Positions 1 to 9,361 of a stretch of 64,000 nucleotides of DNA are shown one piece after another. Made by a program: the position numbers and the translations under genes. The first letter of the stretch is position 1, and each line of letters opens with the position of its first letter. The notes beneath the pieces are model-generated. The model was not told where the DNA came from and did no database searches. It saw nothing but the letters and a program-made list of their open reading frames with translations. The stretch lies in the NCBI RefSeq assembly GCF_900156685.1, contig NZ_FTOJ01000008.1:1-64000 (forward strand), read 5' to 3'. The DNA comes from Chryseobacterium piscicola. Its GTDB lineage: Bacteria > Bacteroidota > Bacteroidia > Flavobacteriales > Weeksellaceae.

Positions 1-87
1 CCCACAGCAAGGGTTGGAGCGCATGGGTTTTGGCGGTGGAGAGTTTTGGAGCGAGGAGTAGAAGCGGATAGCAGGAAATAGCTCCTT
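1..87 (+). other. GC-rich open tail, possible 3' end of a gene or dispersed repeat
   Basis: Frame 1 is open from the first base to a TAG at 85-87 and would encode a Gly/Arg/Trp-rich tail. The segment is far richer in G than the AT-rich DNA after it. It may be the end of an upstream gene, or a dispersed repeat with a fortuitous reading frame. I cannot tell which from this window. Confidence 0.25.
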
Positions 88-773
88 AAAAAGAAATATT
101 CAGGTGTTATTTGTTTAGAATCACTTTTAGAAAAAACTCTACTTGCAATTTTTTTTTAGAATTTTATTTGTCGATTTTTGCACTTCGTAATTTGATTTTT
201 AAATGAATATTGCAGAGCCAAAATTTCATCTATTGGTATTATTTGAATTTATTTCTTGTTTTTTGTAAGTCGTGTACAATTCAGCAATAGAAATCACAAT
301 TTTGTTCAAAGAAAGTTTTTCCGATATGTTTTTTATGAAAAGAATTCAATTTTCGTAATTTGGTTTTGTTTCCATTTTTTTAAATAGCGACCATTTTTTT
401 ATATTCCCTTTTAAATTTTACAATTATGCACACCGTACATTTTGCAATAATTTCACAACGAGTGATTTGTTATCATTAGATTTTATTTACTGGAATGGAA
501 AATCCTTTGTCATTCTAGATGTATTGATTGCGAAATACCAATCGTGTTGTAGGTTGAATTGATATTGTGTATTACTTCTAGATTTATAATATTTTTATTT
601 CCAAAACTAACAATGCAGTACAATATTTTTAAGTTTAATCTTTTTGATGAGAATTATTATATACAATTAAATTTAGAAATTTATGTTATCTATTTAGAAA
701 TCAAAAAAATATATGTGTTTTTAGTTATCTTGTTAAAATAAGACAAAAAAATAAAAATTAACAATAATATTCA
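88..773. other. long AT-rich intergenic region ahead of the polysaccharide locus
   Basis: About 690 bases with no gene I can support. A 60-codon frame at 559-741 is only Ile/Phe/Tyr/Leu-rich AT sequence. The region is long for this genome and may hold regulatory sites for the polysaccharide locus, but I see no clear operator, riboswitch or terminator. Confidence 0.4.
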
Positions 774-781
774 TACATTTG
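774..781 (+). promoter_or_regulatory. Bacteroidetes -7 box (TACATTTG) of the polysaccharide locus
   Basis: TACATTTG matches the TAnnTTTG box and lies 32 bases before the ATG at 814. I see no good TTTG at the expected -33 position, so this is a partial match. It is the best candidate for the first promoter of the locus. Confidence 0.45.
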
Positions 782-813
782 CGTGTAACTAAAAACAAAT
801 TTAAATACTTTTG

Positions 814-2757
814 ATGAATAAACTATATGATGGTTTCAGAGCTTTATACGCTGGTGATAATATATTGAAAATCACACGTGTAAGATACATTCCAAGGTGG
901 ATGGTTTTGTTCTTTGACATTGGTTTAGTTTTCTTTTCCCTACTCATTTCATACTATTTTCTATTTAAATTACATGTAAGGGATAATTTTGAAAATCTGA
1001 TTGCAATAAAAATAGCTCTAGTACTTGTTGTTAATCTTATATTTATGTTTGTTTTCAGAACTTACGCTGGAATTATCAGGCATTCTACATTTTTTGATTT
1101 CTTTAAAATACTATTGTCTTCTGGAAGTAGTTTAGTTACTTTAAACATTTTTAATTACATAATTTATCTTATAAAGGGTAAACCACTATTTCTATATCCT
1201 AATATCTTTCTTTTTTTCTTTGTTTCTGTTTCTATTCTTTTTTTCTTTAGAATGGCTACAAAGCGATTTTTTAATGTTTTAATAGATTTTCGAAGAGCTC
1301 CTTCTACGATGAATATTGCTGTAGTAGGAGTTGAAGATGTTTCAGTAGCATTAGCCAGAGCAATTATGCACAATCCAAGTTATCCATACAGATTAGGTGC
1401 ATTTGTTACGAACCGTACAGATTCTAAAAGAGCAGTTTTGTTGGGGCATAATATATATAATAAAAAAGTTTTTTTCAGCAATCCAAAAATTCTAAGAAAT
1501 TTTGATGCAGTTCTAATTATTAAAGAAATTATGAGTAAGAAAGAGCTTGAAGAATGGATGAATCTGTCTTTGGATAGTGGTCTTAAAGTACTTAAAGCTC
1601 CTTCAATAGGTAAGATGCGAGATCAAGATTTGGTAGGAGGGATTAGAAATTTGCAAATAGAAGATCTACTTAATAGAAGGCCTATTAAAATAGAAAATGA
1701 AGGTGTTAAAAAAAGGCATTTTGAAAAAAATGTTCTTATAACGGGAGGTGCAGGTTCTATTGGTAGTGAGATTGTGAGACAAGTTGCAGAATTTAATCCT
1801 TCTCTGATTGTAGTACTTGATCAAGCAGAATCTCCACTCTATGATTTGGAACTTGAACTCTTGGAGAAGTATCCCAATCAAAAGTTTAAATTTATTTTAG
1901 CTGATATTTCAAACCGTTATAGGCTAGAGAAAATTTTTGAGGAATATAATTTCTCTATGGTTTATCATGCTGCGGCGTACAAACACGTTCCATTGATAGA
2001 AGATAACCCACACGAAGCTGTTTTTGTAAATATTTTGGGAACAAAGAATGTAGCATTGCTTTCAAAAAAGTACAAAGTGAATAGATTTGTTATGATTTCT
2101 ACAGATAAAGCAGTAAATCCCACAAATGTGATGGGAGCTTCAAAAAGAGCTGCAGAACTTTTTGTACAATCGCTGCAGAATACAGAAGGAAATATTACAA
2201 AATTTATTACCACAAGATTTGGCAATGTATTGGGTTCTAACGGATCTGTAATTCCACATTTTAAAAGACAGATTCAAAAAGGTGGACCTGTAACAATAAC
2301 TCATCCAGATATTATAAGATATTTTATGACTATTCCCGAGGCATGTGAACTTGTGTTGCAGGCTGGAACAATGGGTGATGGTGGTGAAATATATGTCTTC
2401 GATATGGGAGAGCCGGTAAAGATTCTTGATCTGGCAAAAAGAATGATTAAATTGTCAGGATATATACCTGATGAAGATATTAAAATAACTTTTATTGGTC
2501 TAAGACCAGGTGAGAAGTTGTACGAAGAACTTTTGAGTGAAAATAGTATCAATATTCCTACACATAATCAGAAAATAATGATTAGTAAAGATGTTTGTGA
2601 AGATTTTGATACCGTAAATCGTTTTTTTGCTAAGATTGTGAGATCTGCAGTACGAAGAGATAAAAACGAGGTTGTGTCTCTTCTTAAATTTTTAGTACCA
2701 GAATTTATAAGTAATAATTCTGAATTTGAATCTCTTGATAAGAAAACAATTAGTTAA
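814..2757 (+). CDS. membrane-bound UDP-HexNAc 4,6-dehydratase (WbpM/PglF/FlaA1-like)
   Basis: This 647-residue protein has the large WbpM/PglF layout. About four membrane helices (roughly residues 31-52, 65-84, 98-120, 130-148) precede a nucleotide-binding middle part and a C-terminal extended SDR domain. The NAD-binding motif TGGAGSIG is at 310-317. The usual Tyr of the SDR triad is Met (MGASK, M440 and K444, with T430), as known for PglF/WbpM enzymes. The family converts UDP-GlcNAc to UDP-4-keto-6-deoxy-GlcNAc at the inner membrane. The PglE-like aminotransferase at 34962 and PglD-like enzyme at 30000 would use that product. A TTG at 811 also opens the frame, but ATG at 814 is the natural start. 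It is the first gene of the locus; a 147-base gap with its own promoter follows. Confidence 0.9.
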   Translation: MNKLYDGFRALYAGDNILKITRVRYIPRWMVLFFDIGLVFFSLLISYYFLFKLHVRDNFENLIAIKIALVLVVNLIFMFVFRTYAGIIRHSTFFDFFKILLSSGSSLVTLNIFNYIIYLIKGKPLFLYPNIFLFFFVSVSILFFFRMATKRFFNVLIDFRRAPSTMNIAVVGVEDVSVALARAIMHNPSYPYRLGAFVTNRTDSKRAVLLGHNIYNKKVFFSNPKILRNFDAVLIIKEIMSKKELEEWMNLSLDSGLKVLKAPSIGKMRDQDLVGGIRNLQIEDLLNRRPIKIENEGVKKRHFEKNVLITGGAGSIGSEIVRQVAEFNPSLIVVLDQAESPLYDLELELLEKYPNQKFKFILADISNRYRLEKIFEEYNFSMVYHAAAYKHVPLIEDNPHEAVFVNILGTKNVALLSKKYKVNRFVMISTDKAVNPTNVMGASKRAAELFVQSLQNTEGNITKFITTRFGNVLGSNGSVIPHFKRQIQKGGPVTITHPDIIRYFMTIPEACELVLQAGTMGDGGEIYVFDMGEPVKILDLAKRMIKLSGYIPDEDIKITFIGLRPGEKLYEELLSENSINIPTHNQKIMISKDVCEDFDTVNRFFAKIVRSAVRRDKNEVVSLLKFLVPEFISNNSEFESLDKKTIS

Positions 2758-2860
2758 GCTATTGTATTTATATTAACTTTTTATTTTGAAAAATTATCTA
2801 ATTTGCTTTTTTTTTAAGTACTTTATTAATTATTATTAATAGTTTAATTTTTAGACAAAT

Positions 2861-2890
2861 TTTGTTTAAAAAATAATAATCTTATTTTTG
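2861..2890 (+). promoter_or_regulatory. strong Bacteroidetes promoter TTTG-N18-TATTTTTG
   Basis: TTTG at 2861-2864, an 18-base spacer and TATTTTTG at 2883-2890 fit the flavobacterial consensus. Transcription would begin near 2896, after the GTG at 2890. This excludes that GTG as the start of the next gene and supports ATG 2905. The export genes therefore probably have their own promoter. Confidence 0.7.
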
Positions 2891-2904
2891 TGAAAATATT
2901 AGAC

Positions 2905-3714
2905 ATGAATTTTAGAAAAAAATTTATTTTTGGTGCTACTATAGTAATCTTAGCATCTTGTACTCCTAGACAGGAAATTAATTATATGACGGATATAGAC
3001 AATATTGTTTTGGATAATTCTATCAAGAATAGCAGAAGCAATTTGCAACCTGGTGATCAAATAATTATTACAGTATCCGCACGAGATATGGATGTAGTGA
3101 AGCCATTTAACCAAAACTACTCTTCTACAAACACTATTTCACAATATTCTTCTCCTAGTTCAAACAATATACAACAACAGCTTCCTGTAAGCGGTCCTAA
3201 TTATTTGGTAGATAGTGATTACAATATTATTTTTTCTCAGATTGGGCAAATAAGCGTACAAGGAGAAAATATTGAATCTTTTAGAAGAAAAATGACGGAG
3301 CTTATATCAAAATATGTGAAAGATCCTATAGTTGATGTAAAATTGATAAATTTTAGAGTTTCGGTTGTGGGTGAGGTTGCAAGACCAGGAACATATGTTG
3401 TTCCAGATGGTAATGCAACACTTATTAGTGCTCTGGGCCTTGCTGGAGATCTCACGGCATATGGAATACGAAAAAACATATTGGTACTTAGAAATGTAGA
3501 TGGGAAATTTACAAAAGAAAGAGTGGATCTTACAAGTGCAAAGTTTATTAATTCTCCTTACTACTACTTAAAGCAGAATGACATTATCTACGTAGAACCT
3601 AATTCTAATAGAGAAAAAGCAGCACGTACAGATCCCAATACAGGTCTGTACATATCTATAGCATCGCTTGCGGGCACTTTGGTACTTGGTATTCTAGCCT
3701 TAGTAAGAAGATAA
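2905..3714 (+). CDS. wza: polysaccharide export lipoprotein, Wza-like
   Basis: From ATG 2905 the protein has a short basic and hydrophobic signal ending in the lipobox LASC, so the mature protein starts with a lipidated Cys near residue 19. The body has the Poly_export signature (LQPGDQIIITVSARD near residues 50-65) and a SLBB-like part (VVGEVARPGTYVVPDG, near 155-170), then a hydrophobic C-terminal segment. Wza-type proteins form the outer-membrane channel for capsule or exopolysaccharide. At 269 residues it is shorter than enterobacterial Wza (about 380), which is usual in Bacteroidetes. The Wzc-like partner starts 21 bases downstream. The frame also opens at GTG 2890, but the promoter overlaps that codon. 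Confidence 0.9.
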   Translation: MNFRKKFIFGATIVILASCTPRQEINYMTDIDNIVLDNSIKNSRSNLQPGDQIIITVSARDMDVVKPFNQNYSSTNTISQYSSPSSNNIQQQLPVSGPNYLVDSDYNIIFSQIGQISVQGENIESFRRKMTELISKYVKDPIVDVKLINFRVSVVGEVARPGTYVVPDGNATLISALGLAGDLTAYGIRKNILVLRNVDGKFTKERVDLTSAKFINSPYYYLKQNDIIYVEPNSNREKAARTDPNTGLYISIASLAGTLVLGILALVRR

Positions 3715-3735
3715 TTACGAAATATAATATACACA

Positions 3736-6108
3736 ATGAGTCAAAATTATTTAGAAGAGGAATCTCAAAAAGAAACTTTTAGCTTAAGACAAATTATCAA
3801 TCCATATATTTTTAGATGGTATTGGTTTATAATTGGTGTTTTTTTATCTGTTATTGTAGCCTGGTTCTTTTTGAGGTATTCAATAACGGTTTATAATACA
3901 GAATCTACTCTTTTAATAAAAGAAGTAAATAAATCTACGGCAGGACAGCCTGAAATGTCTATGATGCCAGAAATAGGAGGAATTGGGAGTATGGGAACCA
4001 ATTCTGTAGATAATGAGATAGAAATCTTAAAATCTAAAAAATTGATGACATCTGTTGTAAAAGAATTGGGATTAGAGACTAATATTTATTCTAAAGGTAA
4101 AATAAAAGAAACAGAGCTTTATAAAGAAAAGGCACCTTTCATAGTTAGAATAATAAGCGAAAAAATAAAAGGCAGATATCCTTCACAATCAGTTTATGCA
4201 ACAATAAAGGGAGGTAAAATTGTGTTAGAATCTGAGGATTTCCCAAAACCAATAACTACAGATTTTAATAAAGCTTTTACAATGCCTTTTGGCGTTGTAA
4301 TGTTTCAGAAAAACCCTCAATATGTTATCTCTACAAAAGAGTCGCCTAAATTTCGTTTAGCATTTTCATCAGCAATAGATCGTACAAGAGATTTGTTGGG
4401 CAAATTGGTTACAGAATTGGTAAAAGAAGAAGCAACCGTTCTTAAACTTTCAATGAATTACCCAATTCCTGAGAAATCTGAAGATATTTTAAATAGACTT
4501 GCAATAAATTACAACAGAGAAGCCATTATTGATAAAAATTCTGAAGCACAAAAAACTGCGGAATTTATCGATGGCAGAGTTACTTTGATTGGCAAAGAGC
4601 TTGGTCGCGTAGAAAATCAAAAAGAAGATTTTAAATTAAAAAATAATATTGCTGATATTAAAACAGAAGCTGAGCTTTCTTTACAATCTTCTTTAGCAAC
4701 AAGACAAACACAAGTTCAAAATGAGTCTCAGCTAGAGTTGGTAAACAGCCTTTTAGGATATTTGAATAAGCAAGGTAGTTATCAAATATTACCTTTAAAT
4801 GTAGGCCTACAAGATTCTAATACATCTGCTGATATTGCAGTTTATAACCAATTGATATCTGAAAGAAACAGATTGTTAGAAAGTTCTACTACACTAAACC
4901 CATTAGTGCAAGATATTAGTAAACAAATTGGCAATATGCGTACCGCAATTTCTGGTAGTCTTAACAAAAGCAGATCAGCTTTAGAAATCAATAGAAATGC
5001 GATTGAATCTGAACAAAATAGATTGTCTGGAAGAATTTCTAAAGTTCCTATACAAGAAAAGTTATTTAGAAGTATAGAAAGACAACAAACAATCAAAGAA
5101 GAGCTGTATCTTTTACTACTTCAGAAAAGAGAAGAAGCTGCAATATCATTAGCTATAGCAGCACCGAAAGCAAGAATAGTAGATGATGCTCTCACTTCAC
5201 CACAGCCAGTGTCACCAAAGAAAGAGATGATATATCTTGGAGCATTAGCAATTGGTTTACTTCTTCCTCTTGCAGCTATTTATCTTATTGAGCTTTTCAA
5301 TAATAAAATAAAGTCTAAACAAGATCTAGAAAAACTTTCTGGAGGAAAACCAGTTATTGGTGAGCTCCCTAGTTTGTTAAAAGGAGATTCTGAATTAGTA
5401 CAATTAAATGATATGTCCCCACTTGCTGAAGCATTTAGGATTTTGATCACCAATATCAATTTTATGCTACCTAAAAATACAAAAGGTAACGTAATCTTTG
5501 TTACTTCCACCGTAAAAGGAGAAGGGAAAACTTTTGCCTCAGTAAATTTAGCACTTACTTTGGCTACGCCGAGGAAGAAGGTTATTATTATAGGTTCTGA
5601 TATTAGAAACCCTCAGTTACAGAGATATAATGATAAAAGAAAAGGTCTTGTAGGACTTTCAGAATTTATGTATGATGATACTTTAGTAAAAGAAGAAATC
5701 ATTCATCAAACCACATTCAATCCCTATTGCGACGTAATATATTCTGGAGCTATCACTCCAAATCCTACGGAGTTGCTTTCTAATGGTCGTTATGAAGAGT
5801 TGGTGGAATCACTGAAGCCAGATTATGACTATATTATTTTAGACACTGCACCGCTTATGCTAGTTACAGATTCTTTCCTTATTGCAGATGTTGCAGATGT
5901 TACAATGTATGTAACGAGATCAAATTATACTGAAAAAGAACTAATCAGTTTTGCAAATTCGCAAATAGAGCAGAAGAAAATTAAAAATGTAGCTTTTGTG
6001 TTGAATGATGTAAGTAAGAAAAATAGAGGTTACGGATATGGCTATAAATACGGCTACGGATACGGAACCAAACAAGATAAAAAATGGAGAGAATGGCTTA
6101 AATTTTAA
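3736..6108 (+). CDS. wzc: polysaccharide co-polymerase and tyrosine autokinase, Wzc-like
   Basis: The protein has an N-terminal Wzz domain with a first membrane helix (about 27-48), a long coiled periplasmic part and a second helix (about 497-520). A cytoplasmic BY-kinase domain follows. Walker A is VKGEGKT (593-599), Walker A' is [11 protein letters not shown] and Walker B is YIILDTAPL. The C-terminus carries a Tyr/Gly-rich tail ([13 protein letters not shown]), the expected autophosphorylation cluster. In the family, cycling of this phosphorylation controls chain length and export through Wza. At 790 residues it has the usual full, unsplit length. No Wzb-type phosphatase gene is visible in the window. 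Confidence 0.93.
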   Translation: MSQNYLEEESQKETFSLRQIINPYIFRWYWFIIGVFLSVIVAWFFLRYSITVYNTESTLLIKEVNKSTAGQPEMSMMPEIGGIGSMGTNSVDNEIEILKSKKLMTSVVKELGLETNIYSKGKIKETELYKEKAPFIVRIISEKIKGRYPSQSVYATIKGGKIVLESEDFPKPITTDFNKAFTMPFGVVMFQKNPQYVISTKESPKFRLAFSSAIDRTRDLLGKLVTELVKEEATVLKLSMNYPIPEKSEDILNRLAINYNREAIIDKNSEAQKTAEFIDGRVTLIGKELGRVENQKEDFKLKNNIADIKTEAELSLQSSLATRQTQVQNESQLELVNSLLGYLNKQGSYQILPLNVGLQDSNTSADIAVYNQLISERNRLLESSTTLNPLVQDISKQIGNMRTAISGSLNKSRSALEINRNAIESEQNRLSGRISKVPIQEKLFRSIERQQTIKEELYLLLLQKREEAAISLAIAAPKARIVDDALTSPQPVSPKKEMIYLGALAIGLLLPLAAIYLIELFNNKIKSKQDLEKLSGGKPVIGELPSLLKGDSELVQLNDMSPLAEAFRILITNINFMLPKNTKGNVIFVTSTVKGEGKTFASVNLALTLATPRKKVIIIGSDIRNPQLQRYNDKRKGLVGLSEFMYDDTLVKEEIIHQTTFNPYCDVIYSGAITPNPTELLSNGRYEELVESLKPDYDYIILDTAPLMLVTDSFLIADVADVTMYVTRSNYTEKELISFANSQIEQKKIKNVAFVLNDVSKKNRGYGYGYKYGYGYGTKQDKKWREWLKF

Positions 6109-6167
6109 AAATTAAATCATTTACAGATTTTCTAATTTTATAAAAACTAAAGTCATTTACAAAAAAT

Positions 6168-7466
6168 ATGAAAGCAAATCATAAAATTACAGTAATAGGT
6201 CTTGGATACGTAGGTTTACCTCTTGCCAGGCTTCTTGCTACAAAATATCCGGTAGTAGGTTTTGATATTAATCAGAGAAGAATTGATGAACTTAATGCAG
6301 GAAAAGATTCTACTTTAGAAATTGATGATAAGCTTTTGAAATCTGTCTTGACAAGTATAAACCCTTTTACCGAAAATAGAAATGGACTATACTGCTCATC
6401 TGAAATAGATGAAATTAAAGACGCCAATATTTATATCATTACGGTTCCTACACCTGTAGATAAGTATAACAGACCAGATCTCACGCCACTATACAAATCT
6501 TCCGAAACGGTAGGTAAAGTATTAAAGAAAGGAGATATTGTGATATATGAATCTACGGTTTACCCAGGAGTTACTGAAGAAGAGTGTGTACCGGTACTAG
6601 AAAAAAATTCTGGTTTAAAATTCAATCAAGATTTCTTTGCAGGATATTCTCCTGAAAGAATTAATCCGGGAGATAAAGAGCATACTGTAGATAAAATTCT
6701 TAAAGTAACTGCCGGCTCTACACCTGAAATAGGAAAAATTGTTGATGATCTGTATAAATCTGTCATCACTGCAGGAACTCATCTAGCGCCAACCATTAAA
6801 GTAGCTGAAGCATCAAAAGTAATAGAAAACTCACAACGTGATGTGAATATTGCATTTATGAATGAGTTGGCAAAAATATTTTCTTTGATGAATATTGATA
6901 CCCATGATGTTTTAGAAGCAGCAGGAACAAAATGGAATTTCTTAAAATTTAAACCAGGTCTTGTAGGAGGGCATTGTATTGGTGTTGATCCTTTTTACTT
7001 AGCTCAAAAAGCGCAAGAAATTGGGTATTATTCTGAATTGATTTTGAGTGCCAGAAGATTAAACGATTCTATGGGAGCTTTCGTGGCTGCACAAGTCATA
7101 AAATTAATGATTAAAAAGAATATCTCTGTAAAAGGAGCGAAAATTCTTAATCTAGGAGTTACATTCAAAGAAAACTGCCCAGATATCAGAAATTCAAAAG
7201 TAGTAGATGTGATTGCTAATCTTGAGGAATATGGAGTAAAAGTAGACACTTATGATCCTTGGGCAAACCCCAAAGAAGTGCTAGAAGAATATAACATTCA
7301 GCTTTTGAATGAAATATCTGAAACTGAAAAATATGACGCAATCATTCTCACCGTTTCACATCAAGAATTTTTAGATTTAAATCTTAAAAACTATCTTATA
7401 ACTGATGGTATTATATACGATGTGAAGGGTTGTTTAAGCAAAGAATTGGCAGATAGGAGATTGTAA
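6168..7466 (+). CDS. UDP-N-acetylhexosamine 6-dehydrogenase (WbpA/TviB/WecC family)
   Basis: This is a full-length (432 aa) nucleotide-sugar dehydrogenase. The Rossmann motif GLGYVGLP is at 11-18, and the central domain carries the catalytic Cys270 in GGHCIGVDPFY. The C-terminal UDP-binding domain includes GVTFKENCPDIRNSK. The family oxidises C6 of a UDP-HexNAc in two NAD-dependent steps to the uronic acid. The DLTPLY and YPGVTEEECVP stretches resemble enzymes acting on UDP-GlcNAc or UDP-GalNAc (WbpA/VipA/TviB) more than on UDP-glucose. I cannot fix the epimer. It likely supplies an acidic sugar to the repeat unit. Confidence 0.88.
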   Translation: MKANHKITVIGLGYVGLPLARLLATKYPVVGFDINQRRIDELNAGKDSTLEIDDKLLKSVLTSINPFTENRNGLYCSSEIDEIKDANIYIITVPTPVDKYNRPDLTPLYKSSETVGKVLKKGDIVIYESTVYPGVTEEECVPVLEKNSGLKFNQDFFAGYSPERINPGDKEHTVDKILKVTAGSTPEIGKIVDDLYKSVITAGTHLAPTIKVAEASKVIENSQRDVNIAFMNELAKIFSLMNIDTHDVLEAAGTKWNFLKFKPGLVGGHCIGVDPFYLAQKAQEIGYYSELILSARRLNDSMGAFVAAQVIKLMIKKNISVKGAKILNLGVTFKENCPDIRNSKVVDVIANLEEYGVKVDTYDPWANPKEVLEEYNIQLLNEISETEKYDAIILTVSHQEFLDLNLKNYLITDGIIYDVKGCLSKELADRRL

Positions 7467-7510
7467 TTTAATATATTACATTTTTTTTAAATTTTTATAA
7501 AAAATAGCAA

Positions 7511-7855
7511 ATGTTAGAACATGATAGTAGACCTTGGGGAGAATATTGGGTTTTGGAGGATTCTGAAACTCACAAGGTAAAAAGAATTTTGGTAAATCCC
7601 GGTGGAAGACTCTCTCTTCAGTATCATCATCATCGTGCTGAAGTATGGACTATTGTCTCGGGTGTAGGCACCATTACAATTGATGATACCATCAAAGATT
7701 TTACAGTGGGAGAAGTAGCACAAATTCCTTTAGGTGCACATCATAGAATAGAAAATAAAACTAATGAACCAGTAGTTTTCATTGAAGTACAGTATGGATC
7801 TTACTTTGGCGAAGATGATATTGTGAGAGTAGAAGATGATTATAACCGAGCATGA
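7511..7855 (+). CDS. stand-alone mannose-6-phosphate isomerase type II cupin domain
   Basis: This 114-residue single-domain cupin matches the C-terminal domain of fused ManC/AlgA enzymes. It opens with RPWGEYWVLED and has the metal-site stretch QYHHHRAEVW (about 37-46), then GEVAQIPLGAHHRIEN. In the family this domain isomerises fructose-6-P and mannose-6-P. It overlaps the guanylyltransferase gene by 4 bases (ATGA), implying translational coupling. Here the domain is a separate gene placed before its partner, the reverse of the order in the fused enzyme. Confidence 0.85.
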   Translation: MLEHDSRPWGEYWVLEDSETHKVKRILVNPGGRLSLQYHHHRAEVWTIVSGVGTITIDDTIKDFTVGEVAQIPLGAHHRIENKTNEPVVFIEVQYGSYFGEDDIVRVEDDYNRA

Positions 7856-8844
7856 AAATATACAATGTAATTTTATCCGGAGGTGTGGGAAGTAGGCTTT
7901 GGCCACTTTCAAGAAAAAACCATCCAAAACAATTCCTCAAAATTTTTGAAGGGAAATCTCTCTTCGAGCTTACAGCACAAAGAAACAAATCTGTGGTAGA
8001 TGAGCTAATGGTTGTAGGGAATTCAGATCATATTGAATGGAGTAGAGATTTACTTAAAGATATAGATTTACCCAAAATATTTGTAACAGAAACAATTGCA
8101 AGAAATACCGCAGCGGCAATTGCTTTTGCTGCTCTTGCAGTAGAGGCTGATGATATTTTGATTATTACACCCTCAGATCACCTAATTCAGAATCAAGAAG
8201 CTTACGAAAAATCTTTACTAGATGCCGTAGAACTTGCAAAGAAAGATTTTGTGGTAACCTTTGGGGTTGTACCATCGAAACCAGAAACAGGGTATGGTTA
8301 TATAGAATATGAAGGGAAAGACGTTCTTTCATTCCGAGAAAAACCCAATACAGAAACTGCCCAAGAATTTTTAGATAAAGGAACCTTTCTTTGGAATTCG
8401 GGGATGTTTTGCTTTAAAGCGGGGGTTATGCTTCAGGAACTGAGAAAATATCAGCCAGAAGTTTTTGAAAAATCATCCGAAGCTTGGGAAAAATCTCAAG
8501 ATAATCTTTTAGATGAAGAATCTTGCAGACAAATACCTTCCATAAGCATTGATTATGCTGTAATGGAACGCTCCAAGCAGATAAAAGTTGTTCCAGCTAA
8601 TTTCAGATGGAATGATTTAGGATCTTTTGAATCTTTATACGATTATCTTCGCTCAATTGGCCATCCTGCAGACGAAAATGGTAATATGGTTATCGGAACT
8701 GAAATCTTCACTGCTTTTGTTGGGATGAAGAATTGTATTTTTGTTCATACACCAGATGCAATTTTGGTTTTACAAAAAGAAAAATCTCAGGATGTGAAGA
8801 AAATCTATAGCCAACTAGAGAAGTATCAATCTACATTGAGATAA
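7852..8844 (+). CDS. manC: mannose-1-phosphate guanylyltransferase
   Basis: The N-terminus carries the nucleotidyltransferase signature NVILSGGVGSRLWPLSR (5-21) followed by the HPKQFL lysine motif. ITPSDHLI, FREKP and WNSGMF motifs are typical of GDP-mannose pyrophosphorylases. The reaction is GTP + mannose-1-P to GDP-mannose. At 330 residues it lacks the C-terminal cupin of the roughly 480-residue bifunctional form; the overlapping upstream gene supplies that part. No phosphomannomutase is in the window. GDP-mannose, or a sugar made from it elsewhere, probably enters the polymer. Confidence 0.92.
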   Translation: MKIYNVILSGGVGSRLWPLSRKNHPKQFLKIFEGKSLFELTAQRNKSVVDELMVVGNSDHIEWSRDLLKDIDLPKIFVTETIARNTAAAIAFAALAVEADDILIITPSDHLIQNQEAYEKSLLDAVELAKKDFVVTFGVVPSKPETGYGYIEYEGKDVLSFREKPNTETAQEFLDKGTFLWNSGMFCFKAGVMLQELRKYQPEVFEKSSEAWEKSQDNLLDEESCRQIPSISIDYAVMERSKQIKVVPANFRWNDLGSFESLYDYLRSIGHPADENGNMVIGTEIFTAFVGMKNCIFVHTPDAILVLQKEKSQDVKKIYSQLEKYQSTLR

Positions 8845-9286
8845 AAAGTTACTTATTATCTAAAAGCACAATATTAGGAATACCTAGAATAGAATAATAG
8901 AGTTGAATTGTAATATATAAACTAAAGTGAAAAGTATAAAATTATGAGTTTAAAAATAGATTTGATAATCTCTTTATTTTACTTGCAGAAATAATAGTTT
9001 TGATCAAATTTTATATCAAAAAATATTTTTTTGGAGATACTCATTTTTAAGCAAGATATTTTTAGCTTGCTGAAATCCAGAGATAATGCTTGTTTTTGTT
9101 TTAGCATAATATAGATGGTCGGATTTTTCTTCATAAACCAGATTATATTTTGATTCATTTTCCTTCATGGAAATTTGAAAAAAATGTGAGAACAAAACCT
9201 AAAAACTACTCTTTGGTAAAAAAAAATCATTTGAAGGATATGAAATGTACTAAAGAAAAGTATAAATCATAAAACATATTTTTATT
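8845..9286. other. intergenic region with a small minus-strand frame
   Basis: With the promoter that follows, this is a 517-base gap in an otherwise tight locus. On the minus strand, 9168 down to 9016 is an ATG-started 50-codon frame beginning MKENESKYNLVYEEK, with protein-like composition. On the plus strand only a 16-codon frame (from 8944) is seen. It may be a decayed gene or a small protein; I recognise neither. Confidence 0.3.
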
Positions 9287-9317
9287 TTTTGTTAAAACAA
9301 AAAATAACTGATATTTG
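9287..9317 (+). promoter_or_regulatory. promoter TTTTG-N18-GATATTTG before the dideoxysugar genes
   Basis: TTTTG at 9287-9291, an 18-base spacer and GATATTTG at 9310-9317 match the Bacteroidetes promoter with one change (GA for TA). It precedes the gene at 9362 and follows a 440-base gap, so the CDP-dideoxyhexose genes can probably be transcribed independently. Confidence 0.5.
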
Positions 9318-9361
9318 CTGAATAAACAATTATTAATAAAATATTTATTTTTATAAAAAAG

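Noticed and set aside
559-741. 60-codon plus-strand frame upstream of the locus
   Set aside because: Composition is Ile/Phe/Tyr/Leu from AT-rich DNA, with no motif and no promoter or start context.
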